64,000 nucleotides of DNA from UBA5796 sp040752455 (GTDB lineage: Bacteria; Chloroflexota; Anaerolineae; Anaerolineales; Villigracilaceae). How positions within the stretch are numbered: the stretch's first letter is position 1; each line of letters begins with the position of its first letter. The stretch lies in the NCBI GenBank assembly GCA_049324115.1, contig JBMOMN010000049.1:144000-207999 (forward strand). The letters run 5' to 3'. Shown piece by piece: positions 7,680 to 15,496 of this stretch. The position numbers and the translations under genes are program-made. The notes beneath the pieces are model-generated. The model saw nothing but the letters and a program-made list of their open reading frames with translations. It ran no database searches and was not told the DNA's origin.

Positions 7680-8438
7680 CTAAAAATCCAATTTCATGAA
7701 ATCCGTTGCCAGTCCCACCGGGCCGGGAAAGCGTTGACCGGCTTCCGCAGTCAGGTTCCCGTCTGCGGCAAAGGCCCCGGTCGGGTAGTGGATCAGGTAC
7801 AGCGCGCCGACCTCGGCCTGACGGGCGATCTCCCCCGCCTGGGCCGCGGACGAATGTCCCCGCGCTTCACCGGCCGATTCGTGGATGAGCACATCCGCCC
7901 CCGCAGCCAGGCGGACGACCTGGGCGCAGGGTTCGGTATCGCACGAGTAAGCCAGCACCTTGTCGGAGGTCTTGAACTCGAAACGCAGCCCGATGGTCGG
8001 GATGAGATGCCGCACCGGGGAGGCAAAAATGCGGAATTCCGCAGACTCCATCACGGGGGTCATCTCGCTGGCCGGCAGGCGATGGAAAGCCACCGGGAAG
8101 AATCCGGGCCACTGCCCCCAATCGTAAGAGTTCATCAACCCCTCGACCCGGTCGAGGGTGTGGTGCAAACCATAAACGTTGAGCCTGTCCCGGCGGCCCA
8201 TCAGCCACATATCCATCAACAGCAGCGGCACCCCGGATACATGGTCCGGGTGGAAGTGAGTGATGACCAGGTCGGTGATCGAGTTCAAATCCACCGCGGC
8301 CTGTTCGAGGCGCACGATCGGGTTGCCGACGCAGTCCACCAGGACGACCCGCCGCTCTCCCACGATGACCATGTGGGTGTTCTCGTGGTGCCTGCTTGGG
8401 ATGGCGTTCGAAGAGCCGAGGATGATGAGTTTTGCCAT
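7680..8438 (-). CDS. RNase Z-like MBL-fold hydrolase
   Basis: A 252-residue metallo-beta-lactamase-fold protein with the full metal motif THFHPDHVSG (about residues 60-69), a later SCDTEP Asp and the HESAG and HYPTG histidines, as in ribonuclease Z and its phosphodiesterase relatives. True tRNase Z is normally about 300 residues with an exosite, which I do not see, so a phosphodiesterase or general hydrolase role is as likely. It starts 4 bases after the stop of the ABC permease gene and is the last gene of the minus-strand series. Confidence 0.85.
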   Translation of the reverse strand: MAKLIILGSSNAIPSRHHENTHMVIVGERRVVLVDCVGNPIVRLEQAAVDLNSITDLVITHFHPDHVSGVPLLLMDMWLMGRRDRLNVYGLHHTLDRVEGLMNSYDWGQWPGFFPVAFHRLPASEMTPVMESAEFRIFASPVRHLIPTIGLRFEFKTSDKVLAYSCDTEPCAQVVRLAAGADVLIHESAGEARGHSSAAQAGEIARQAEVGALYLIHYPTGAFAADGNLTAEAGQRFPGPVGLATDFMKLDF

Positions 8439-8442
8439 TGGC

Positions 8443-9888
8443 TTACAGGGTCAGGAAACTGGTCAACAAAATTGGGGTGACGTTGGTCTCGATCAGGGCT
8501 GCGATGACCAAAAGCGGGATGACCACCCCGACCGTCACTTTCGCCCACACCGCCAGGGATTCGAGCAGCACCTCCCCAAGCGAACGGTAGCCATCGGGAG
8601 TGACCAGCAACGCGCCGATGTAGAACACGACCGCACAGGCGATCAGGATGGCCGGCAGCTCGAAAATGCCGTGCGGCATCACGCCCACCAGGAGCAGCAG
8701 GCCGGGCGGCAGCCCCAGCAGGCCTGCCACCGAAGCCACCGCGCCAATGATGCCCATATTGAGAATGAAGATGATCGTCCCCAGCACGCTGAAGGAGAAA
8801 AAGCCGAAGAAGGCCATCAATGCCACAGCCTGGACGTTGTGCATGAAAATATACTCGAAAGTAATGCCGTTCGTCGGCACAAGGTCCTGGGATTCGAGGG
8901 CAGTGGCGATCACTTCGCGCGCGTCCCCGTCCTCGCCGACGTTCCTGTCAATCAGGAAGCGGATCTCCTCCGAATACAGGTCCGTCGAGACGTATCCCGC
9001 CCCGATGCCCAGGAACGCCAGGAGCACCAGGATGAGGATCGGGGTGCGCATCAAAGCCAGGGTGCGCGGGATCTCCACGCCATACCACGACCAGAACGAG
9101 GTGGCTTTGCCCACGAAGGCCCGCTTGAACGTCTGCCAGGCCCAACGGAAATTGATCGTATCCAGTTCACGGCCGATCAGCGCCTCACGGCGGAAGTGGG
9201 CCAACCCCACCCGCATCAGCAGGCCGGTCATGATCAGCACCGCCATCACAGCCAGCCAGAGGATCAGGTTATTGCCCCAGAAGATCATCGTCGTCTCCCC
9301 CTGGATCAGCAGCGCCACCGGGATGATGATGAACGACGCCAGCAGGTTGGCCGCCCTCACCGAGGTGGACTGGGTGGAGATCAGGATCGAGGCGCTGACC
9401 ATCAAGACCGCGTGGGCGAAGGTCAGGACCAGCATTTGCAGGATGAGCCAGACGCCCGGCAGGGCGATCCCCTGGAAGTAGAGCAGGATAAGGTAGAAGC
9501 CGATGTCAATGTAGCTGGCCGCCAGCGGGACGGTGATGCTGGTCAACAGTTTGCCGAGGTACATCTGCCAGTCGTGCAGCGGGCTGCTGAGCAGCGGCTC
9601 GATGGTGCCGCGCTCCTTCTCGCCCACGAACGACTCCAGCGCCACCACCAGCGAGATCGTCACCGGGAAGAAGCCCACCACCATCAGGAAGAAGGGGGCC
9701 ATCCGGTCGGCGACCAGGTTGGCGCCGTACTGGTTGACCGTTTCCACGGCCTGCTGGGTCCCGGCGAGCATCAGGAAGGGGAAGAAGAGGGTCAGCACGA
9801 TCAGCGGGAACAGGATGCGCCAATCGCGCAACTGGTCGCGCAGTTCACGCCAGGCCACGAGCCAAATCGGCAGCCAATATTCACGCAT
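8443..9888 (-). CDS. ABC-2 type permease fused to a SpoIIM-like membrane domain
   Basis: A 481-residue integral membrane protein. The first 260 residues resemble an ABC-2/NatB-type export permease: N-terminal WLVAWRELRDQLRDWRIL, a TM segment, then the GEKERGTIEPLLSSP motif and five further hydrophobic segments. From about residue 290 the sequence matches the SpoIIM/DUF95 pattern: a hydrophobic segment, MHNVQA, then GVMPHGIFELPAI and VIPLLVIAALIETNVTP. The two modules are continuous in one frame. It overlaps the ATP-binding subunit gene by 8 bases. The exported substrate is unknown. Confidence 0.85.
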   Translation of the reverse strand: MREYWLPIWLVAWRELRDQLRDWRILFPLIVLTLFFPFLMLAGTQQAVETVNQYGANLVADRMAPFFLMVVGFFPVTISLVVALESFVGEKERGTIEPLLSSPLHDWQMYLGKLLTSITVPLAASYIDIGFYLILLYFQGIALPGVWLILQMLVLTFAHAVLMVSASILISTQSTSVRAANLLASFIIIPVALLIQGETTMIFWGNNLILWLAVMAVLIMTGLLMRVGLAHFRREALIGRELDTINFRWAWQTFKRAFVGKATSFWSWYGVEIPRTLALMRTPILILVLLAFLGIGAGYVSTDLYSEEIRFLIDRNVGEDGDAREVIATALESQDLVPTNGITFEYIFMHNVQAVALMAFFGFFSFSVLGTIIFILNMGIIGAVASVAGLLGLPPGLLLLVGVMPHGIFELPAILIACAVVFYIGALLVTPDGYRSLGEVLLESLAVWAKVTVGVVIPLLVIAALIETNVTPILLTSFLTL

Positions 9889-10813
9889 GTCCGACCTCCT
9901 GGGCCTGGGTCATGACCCGCAAATAGACCTGTTCCAGGTTGCGCGGCACCTCCTGCACCGACACAACCGGGGCGGCGCGGGACGTGAGGGCCTGCACCAG
10001 CTTCGGATTGGAGTCCAGCGGCTGACGGACCCGGAAGCGCAGCGAGCGGCCGCCGCGCTCCAGCAGGTCCACGCCTTCGGGCAGGGGCAGGGACGGCTCG
10101 GACCAATCGCTGGCGAGGGTCACTTCGTATTCGGGCGGGCCGAGCAGGGAGGCTTTCAATTCGGGGATGGTGCCTGTCAATAAGATCCGCCCGCGATAGA
10201 TGATGGCAATTTCGTCGGCCAGGGCCTCGGCTTCGGTCAGGTTGTGGGTGCAGATGATGATCGTCCGCCGGGAGCTGCGCAGGCGCAGGATCTCGTCACG
10301 GACGAGGCGGGCGCTTTCGGGGTCCATGGCCGAGGTCGGCTCGTCGAGCAGCAGCACCGGCGGCTCGTGGATCAGGGCCCGGGCCAGGGCCAGTTTCTGG
10401 CGCATGCCCTTGGAATATTCGCCGATCCGGCGGCGGGCGGCTTCGGCCAGCCCGAAATATTCAAGGAGTTGGGTGTTGCGGCGGGCGAGGGCGGGCTTGT
10501 CCAGCCGGTAGACCTGCCCGAAGAATTCCATGTATTCGAGGGCGGTCATGCGGGTGTACAGGCCGTGCTGTTCGGTCAGCACGCCGACCGAGGCGCGCAC
10601 CTGGTCGGCCTGGGCCACGACGTCGTATCCGTTAACGCGCGCCCGGCCACGGGTCGGGGTGAGGATCGAGGTCAGCATCCGCACGGTGGTGGTTTTCCCG
10701 GCCCCGTTCTGGCCCAGGATGGCAAGGATCTTGCCGGGCTGGACGTCCAGGGTGACGCCGTCCACGGCCCAAAAATCGTTGAATTGTTTGCTGAGGTCTT
10801 CAGTCTGGATCAT
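9881..10813 (-). CDS. ABC transporter ATP-binding protein
   Basis: A 310-residue nucleotide-binding subunit. Walker A is GQNGAGKTT (about residues 34-42), the signature is YSKGMRQKLALARAL (about 138-152), Walker B is VLLLDEPTSAMDP and the H-loop is ICTHNLTEAE. A C-terminal extension of about 90 residues is typical of drug/Na+ exporters of the CcmA/NatA class. It is paired by 8-base overlap with the permease-SpoIIM protein, so it would energise that exporter. Confidence 0.93.
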   Translation of the reverse strand: MIQTEDLSKQFNDFWAVDGVTLDVQPGKILAILGQNGAGKTTTVRMLTSILTPTRGRARVNGYDVVAQADQVRASVGVLTEQHGLYTRMTALEYMEFFGQVYRLDKPALARRNTQLLEYFGLAEAARRRIGEYSKGMRQKLALARALIHEPPVLLLDEPTSAMDPESARLVRDEILRLRSSRRTIIICTHNLTEAEALADEIAIIYRGRILLTGTIPELKASLLGPPEYEVTLASDWSEPSLPLPEGVDLLERGGRSLRFRVRQPLDSNPKLVQALTSRAAPVVSVQEVPRNLEQVYLRVMTQAQEVGHA

Positions 10814-10847
10814 AATGTTCCGAGAATAGGGTCTGAGGGCCGAAAAG

Positions 10848-11648
10848 TCAATCAGACAAGAGTCCCGACGGCCGGCCGGGACGATGCCGCCAGAACAGGA
10901 CCGCCCCGGCGCAGACCGCGATGACTGCCATGAAACTCTGGTTGATGTTGATCCCGCCGACCAGGGCCGCGTCGAGGCGCATGAAATCCAGCAGGAAGCG
11001 CCCGATGGGATAGGTGATCAGGTAAACCAGGAACAGGTCGCCGGTCTTGAGCCGGCCTTCAAGCCGGCGCGAGAGCCAGAGCAGGAGCACCATATTGGCC
11101 AGGTTCCAGAGCGATTCGTACAGGAACAGCGGGTGGAAGGTATCCCCTTCGGCTTCGATGTAAACCGCCCAGGGCAGGTCGGTGCGAGCGCCGTAGAGTT
11201 CCTGGTTGAAGTAGTTGCCCCAGCGCCCGATGGCCTGTCCCAGCGCCAGGCTGGGCGCGGCAATGTCGGCCCACTCGGCGAAGGACAGGTTGTGCTTGCG
11301 GGCGTAGAAATAGAGCGCAATCGCGCCGCCGATGACCGCGCCGGGGATGCCCAGCCCGCCGGAGCGGACGTTGATCAGGTCGAGCGGGTGGGTCAGGTAA
11401 TATTTGGTGGTGATCCCGGCTGCGATGGCCGAGGGCGGCGGGGTGAAGACGTGCCACAGGCGGGCGCCGATCACCCCGGCGATCACCAGCCAGATGAGCA
11501 GGTCCCAGACCAGTTCCGGGTCCTGGCCGCGCCGTTTGACCTCGCGCGCGGCCAGGAAGGCTCCCGCGACCGCGCCGCTCATCAGGATGATGCCGTAGTA
11601 ATGGACCAGGAACGATCCGATGTAAAAACCTTGAGGTGGGGTTGGCAA
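10848..11648 (-). CDS. lgt: Prolipoprotein diacylglyceryl transferase
   Basis: A 266-residue polytopic membrane enzyme that transfers diacylglycerol from phosphatidylglycerol to the lipobox Cys of prolipoproteins. Landmarks are GARLWHVF, the RSGGLGIPGA segment (the family's H/R-GG loop) and the signature GRWGNYFNQELYG (about residues 141-153), whose Arg is essential in the family. About seven hydrophobic segments are visible. It follows the CDP-alcohol phosphatidyltransferase gene by 13 bases, so a lipid synthetic gene and a lipid user are side by side. Confidence 0.95.
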   Translation of the reverse strand: MPTPPQGFYIGSFLVHYYGIILMSGAVAGAFLAAREVKRRGQDPELVWDLLIWLVIAGVIGARLWHVFTPPPSAIAAGITTKYYLTHPLDLINVRSGGLGIPGAVIGGAIALYFYARKHNLSFAEWADIAAPSLALGQAIGRWGNYFNQELYGARTDLPWAVYIEAEGDTFHPLFLYESLWNLANMVLLLWLSRRLEGRLKTGDLFLVYLITYPIGRFLLDFMRLDAALVGGININQSFMAVIAVCAGAVLFWRHRPGRPSGLLSD

Positions 11649-11661
11649 AATTCTCTCCTTG

Positions 11662-12285
11662 TTATAGTTGCTTCACCTTCGCCCGGGCCTGGCGGCGGAC
11701 GAAGAAGATGCGCTGGAAAGCCGTGAAATTGGCGAAGATCGCCACCAGCCAGGCAAGCAGCACCGGCTGGTTCAGGATCAATAAGGGGATGATGACCAGG
11801 TAACGCTCGACCCGGGTCAGCAGCCCGATCTTGGCTTCATAGTTGAGCGAATCGGCGCGGGCTTTGGTATAGGAAACCATGAGCGACCCTCCCGCAGCGA
11901 TGTAGATGAGCATCGAAGCCAGGTGGTTGTCGTGTTGGATGAAATGATACAGCAAGCCGCCAAGCACGAACAATTCCGAATAGCGGTCGGTGACCGAATC
12001 GACGAACGCGCCCCAGTCGCTGGATTCGCCGCGCAGGCGGGCCATGGTGCCGTCCAGCGCGTCGAAAGGCGTGACGATTGCCAGCAGGATGCCGCCGGGG
12101 ACGATCTGGCCGCGCGACAACAAATACGCGCCAGCCGCGCTCCCGGCCAGCCCCAGCAGGGTCATCGTGTTGGGGCGCAGGCCAAGCCGGTTGAAAAAGC
12201 CCGCAACCGGCTCGATGACTCCTTTGAACATGAGTCTCAACCGATCCGTCAGGGTTGGTTTGATTTCCAGGGATTGTTCTCGCAC
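11662..12285 (-). CDS. CDP-alcohol phosphatidyltransferase
   Basis: A 207-residue membrane enzyme that condenses CDP-diacylglycerol with an alcohol phosphate. The family motif D-x2-DG-x2-AR-x8-G-x3-D-x3-D is complete, from DALDGTMARLRG to GAFVDSVTD (about residues 76-98). Several transmembrane helices follow. The alcohol, glycerol phosphate (PgsA) or inositol phosphate, cannot be fixed from the motif. It lies 3 bases after the ftsK stop. Confidence 0.9.
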   Translation of the reverse strand: MREQSLEIKPTLTDRLRLMFKGVIEPVAGFFNRLGLRPNTMTLLGLAGSAAGAYLLSRGQIVPGGILLAIVTPFDALDGTMARLRGESSDWGAFVDSVTDRYSELFVLGGLLYHFIQHDNHLASMLIYIAAGGSLMVSYTKARADSLNYEAKIGLLTRVERYLVIIPLLILNQPVLLAWLVAIFANFTAFQRIFFVRRQARAKVKQL

Positions 12286-12288
12286 CGG

Positions 12289-14529
12289 TCAGTTTCCTTC
12301 CACATCATCGAATTCATCGTCGGGTTCGACCAGCACTTCCCGTTCGCGCCCGCCGCCCTGCGAGGGACCGACCACGCCCATATCTTCGAGCTGGTCGAGC
12401 AGGCGCGCCGCCCGCGGATACCCGATCCGCAGACGCCGCTGGAGCAGGGAGGCGCTGGCCCGCTGCGCCGAGCGGACGATTTCCACGGCCTGTTCCACGA
12501 GCGAGTCGTCCTCGTCTTCACCAGTTTCTTGCAGCAGTTTTTCCCAGGGCGGCGGCACGATCGTGGGAGTGGTCATCCTTTGCCAATGGTTGATGATCTT
12601 CTCGATCTCGCCGTCGGTGATCATCACGCCCTGCGCCCGCAGCGGACTGCCGACTTCAGGCTGCAGGAATAGCAAGTCGCCGCGGCCGAGCAGGGTCTCC
12701 GCCCCGGGGGTATCCAGGATGACGCGGGAATCCACGCCCGAGGCGACCGCGAACGCGATGCGGGCCGGGAAATTGGCCTTGATCAGCCCGGTCACCACGT
12801 CGGTGCTGGGACGCTGGGTCGCCACCACCAGGTGGATGCCGGTGGCGCGGGCCATCTGCGCCAGGCGCACCAGGGTATGCTCGGTCTGGTCGGGGGCCGA
12901 CATCATCAGGTCGGCCAGTTCGTCAATAATGACCACAATGCGCGGCAGGGTCGGCTGGCCGTCCTTGCGGCGCTGCTGTTTGGCGTTGTAGGCGTCCAGG
13001 TCGCGCGAGCGGGCGGCTTCGAGCAGCCGGTAACGGTGTTCCATTTCCACCACCACCCAGCGCAGCACGCCCAGGATGCGCTGGATGTCCGTCTCGACCT
13101 TGCCGTACAGGTGCGGCAGGCCGTTGAAACGGATCAACTCGACCATCTTCGAGTCGATCATCACCAGGCGCAGGTCTTCGGGGGCGTTGTTCATCGCCAG
13201 GCAGGCCGCAATGGCCGTGATGCAGACCGACTTGCCCGAACCGGTCGCCCCGGCGATCAACACGTGCGGCATCCGGGCCAGGTCGGCCACCAGCGGCGCG
13301 CCGGACACGTCCCGCCCCAGGGCCATCGCCAGCGGCGCATTGACCTTGTAAAAGGTTTCGGTTTCCAGAATAGGCCGCAATCGCACCACCGAGGAGCGCG
13401 AATTCGGCACTTCGATCCCCACGTAAGGCTTGCCCGGCACGGGCGCTTCGATGCGCAAACGCTGGGCTGAAAGCGCCAGGGCCAGGTCACGCTGCAAATT
13501 GGCGATCTGGGCCACCCGCACCTTCATCCGCTGGGCGTCTTCAGCCTCGTCGCCGTTCTTGCCGAAGAAACCCGGCTGCACGGCAAACTGGGTTACGGTC
13601 GGGCCGACTTTAAAGCCGATCACCTGGGCCGGGATGCCGAACTCGGCCAGGGTCTTTTCGATCAAGCCGGCGGTCTGGTTGATCGTCCGCTCGTCGGGGC
13701 GGGAATTTTGCTCGCCGAGCAGCAGGTTCAGGGGCGGCAGGCGCTCGCCGCGCGGCAACGGCTGGGCCGGGCGCTGGTCGTGGTTTTCCGTCACCTTGAG
13801 CGACTTGCGGAATTCAGGCGGCAGTTCCACTTTTTTCTTTTTCGCTCCCCGCCCGAACAGGCCGCGCTTTTCTTCCACGATGATCTCTTCGGGTTCGGAT
13901 TCAGGCGACTCATACGCCGCTTCGTCCACCGTTTCGACGGGCTGGCCCTCGCCCGCGACCTTCATCAGCCACGCTTCGAGCCGGGACCACAGGCCGAATC
14001 CCGCCATGACGGCCAGCAGCCAGCCCAGGCCGATGACCAGCGTCCCGGCGGGGCGGCCGATCGTCCGGTCGAAGAGCGTGACCAGGCCCCAGCCGAGGTA
14101 GCCGCCGTCGTAGCCGTCGTGGGCGCGTTGCAGGCTGCCATCTCCCAGCAGCGTGAGCAGGCCCAGGGTCAGGAAGGCTGCGAACTCGAGGGCGAATACG
14201 CGTCCCCAGCGGACGGGTTCCTCGCCGCGGCGCAGGACCACCAGCCCGACCATCCCGACCCCCAGCACGAAAAGGATGGCCCCGTAACCCAGGTAACGCC
14301 AGAGCAGCGTGGCCCAGGGGCGCATCAGGGTCCCGCTGGTGAGGCCCGCCAGCGCCAGGAGCGAGACGGACGCCACCGCCAGCAGGAGCACCCCGCCCGC
14401 GTCGCGCGCGAAACGCCCGAAGCGCGTCCAGAAGCGCGCTACGCCGTCCAGCCAGTCGCCGCCCTGCTCGTAGAGCGGCTCGCGGGGAATTGGCGTTTTC
14501 CTGCGGGCGTTCGGATTCGATCCAGGCAT
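12289..14529 (-). CDS. ftsK: DNA translocase FtsK/SpoIIIE
   Basis: A 746-residue septal DNA pump that moves chromosome ends through the division septum. The N-terminus carries four hydrophobic segments (about residues 38-200), followed by a short charged linker. The RecA-like motor follows with Walker A GATGSGKSV (about 428-436) and Walker B VVIIDELADLM (about 530-540). The last 65 residues form the winged-helix gamma domain (RASASLLQRRLRIGYPRAARLLDQLE) that reads KOPS-type sites. The stop is 13 bases after the S1-protein gene ends and the phosphotransferase follows closely. Confidence 0.96.
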   Translation of the reverse strand: MPGSNPNARRKTPIPREPLYEQGGDWLDGVARFWTRFGRFARDAGGVLLLAVASVSLLALAGLTSGTLMRPWATLLWRYLGYGAILFVLGVGMVGLVVLRRGEEPVRWGRVFALEFAAFLTLGLLTLLGDGSLQRAHDGYDGGYLGWGLVTLFDRTIGRPAGTLVIGLGWLLAVMAGFGLWSRLEAWLMKVAGEGQPVETVDEAAYESPESEPEEIIVEEKRGLFGRGAKKKKVELPPEFRKSLKVTENHDQRPAQPLPRGERLPPLNLLLGEQNSRPDERTINQTAGLIEKTLAEFGIPAQVIGFKVGPTVTQFAVQPGFFGKNGDEAEDAQRMKVRVAQIANLQRDLALALSAQRLRIEAPVPGKPYVGIEVPNSRSSVVRLRPILETETFYKVNAPLAMALGRDVSGAPLVADLARMPHVLIAGATGSGKSVCITAIAACLAMNNAPEDLRLVMIDSKMVELIRFNGLPHLYGKVETDIQRILGVLRWVVVEMEHRYRLLEAARSRDLDAYNAKQQRRKDGQPTLPRIVVIIDELADLMMSAPDQTEHTLVRLAQMARATGIHLVVATQRPSTDVVTGLIKANFPARIAFAVASGVDSRVILDTPGAETLLGRGDLLFLQPEVGSPLRAQGVMITDGEIEKIINHWQRMTTPTIVPPPWEKLLQETGEDEDDSLVEQAVEIVRSAQRASASLLQRRLRIGYPRAARLLDQLEDMGVVGPSQGGGREREVLVEPDDEFDDVEGN

Positions 14530-14542
14530 CAGGCGCTACCGT

Positions 14543-15496
14543 TCAGGCGTCCACCTTCATGCTCAGGCCGAGGCGCTGGCTGGACGCATCCACGTGCAGG
14601 ATGCGCACCTGTACGCTCTGGCCGATTTTCAGGAAGTCGCGGGCGGTCATGCCGGGGTTGAGCAGCATTTCGGAGGCGTGGACCAGGCCTTCGATCCCGT
14701 TCTCGAGGCGGGCGAACGCCCCGTAAGACATGATGGCCGTGATCTCCGCCGGGACGACCTGGTCCACGGAGAAGCGGGATTCGGCGTCTTCCCAGGGGTT
14801 GGGTTCGAGCCGTTTCAGGCTGAGGGCCACCCGGCAGCGTTCGGGCGAGATTTCGAGCACCTGCACTTCGATCTTCTGGCCGAGCGAGACGATCTGGCGC
14901 GGGTGGGCCACGCGTCCCCACGACAGCTCGGAGATGTGGATCAGGCCCTCGACCCCGCCCAGGTCCACGAAGACGCCGAAATCGGTGATGTTGGTGACTT
15001 CGCCGTTGACCTTGTTCCCGGCCTGGAGCATGGAGAAAAGGCGGGCGCGCTGCCCGGCCCCGGCCAGGGCGGCCCGCTCAGAGAAGACCACCCGCCCGTC
15101 CTCCGGCACGCATTCGATCACCTTGAGCTGCAAGGTGCGGCCCACGTAAGCGCCCAGGACGCGTTCGCGCTGGCGCTTATCCGAGATTTCGTCCACGTCC
15201 ACCAGGTGGGAGAAAGGCACGAACCCTTGCAGGTCGTTGCCTTCCACCAGCAGGCCGCCCCGGTTGAAACCGACCACCCGCATGGCGATGATCTCGTCCT
15301 GGCGGTAGAGGCGCTTGGCCTGGCCCCAATCCGGGTTGGCCGGCTGCTCTTCCTTGACCTTCTCCGGTGGTTTGGCCTGCCTGGCTGGTTTGGCCGGAGG
15401 CGCGCTGCTATAACGCTCCTCGTCAGCCAGCACCGATGCCCACCACCCTTCATCGGCTTTAAAATTGGGGTTTTCCGAGTTTTGATTGGCAACCAT
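14543..15496 (-). CDS. S1-domain RNA-binding protein, ribosomal protein S1-like
   Basis: A 317-residue protein with three S1/OB-fold repeats at about residues 75-150, 160-228 and 242-314; typical core strands are GFNRGGLLVEG, TDFGVFVDLGGVEGLIHIS and SYGAFARLENGIEGLVH. The first 70 residues are charged and probably disordered. It is shorter than six-domain E. coli S1 but similar to the three- to four-domain forms of many Gram-positive and Chloroflexota bacteria. The ATG overlaps the stop of the upstream membrane GAF gene by one base (TAATG), so the two are translationally coupled. Confidence 0.88.
   Translation of the reverse strand: MVANQNSENPNFKADEGWWASVLADEERYSSAPPAKPARQAKPPEKVKEEQPANPDWGQAKRLYRQDEIIAMRVVGFNRGGLLVEGNDLQGFVPFSHLVDVDEISDKRQRERVLGAYVGRTLQLKVIECVPEDGRVVFSERAALAGAGQRARLFSMLQAGNKVNGEVTNITDFGVFVDLGGVEGLIHISELSWGRVAHPRQIVSLGQKIEVQVLEISPERCRVALSLKRLEPNPWEDAESRFSVDQVVPAEITAIMSYGAFARLENGIEGLVHASEMLLNPGMTARDFLKIGQSVQVRILHVDASSQRLGLSMKVDA

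Noticed and set aside
8260..9915. Long open frame on the plus strand opposite the ABC permease gene
   Set aside because: The translation is dominated by His, Gln, Asp and Arg without fold-like patterning. It is the expected antisense shadow of a GC-rich membrane-protein gene with clear homology on the other strand.
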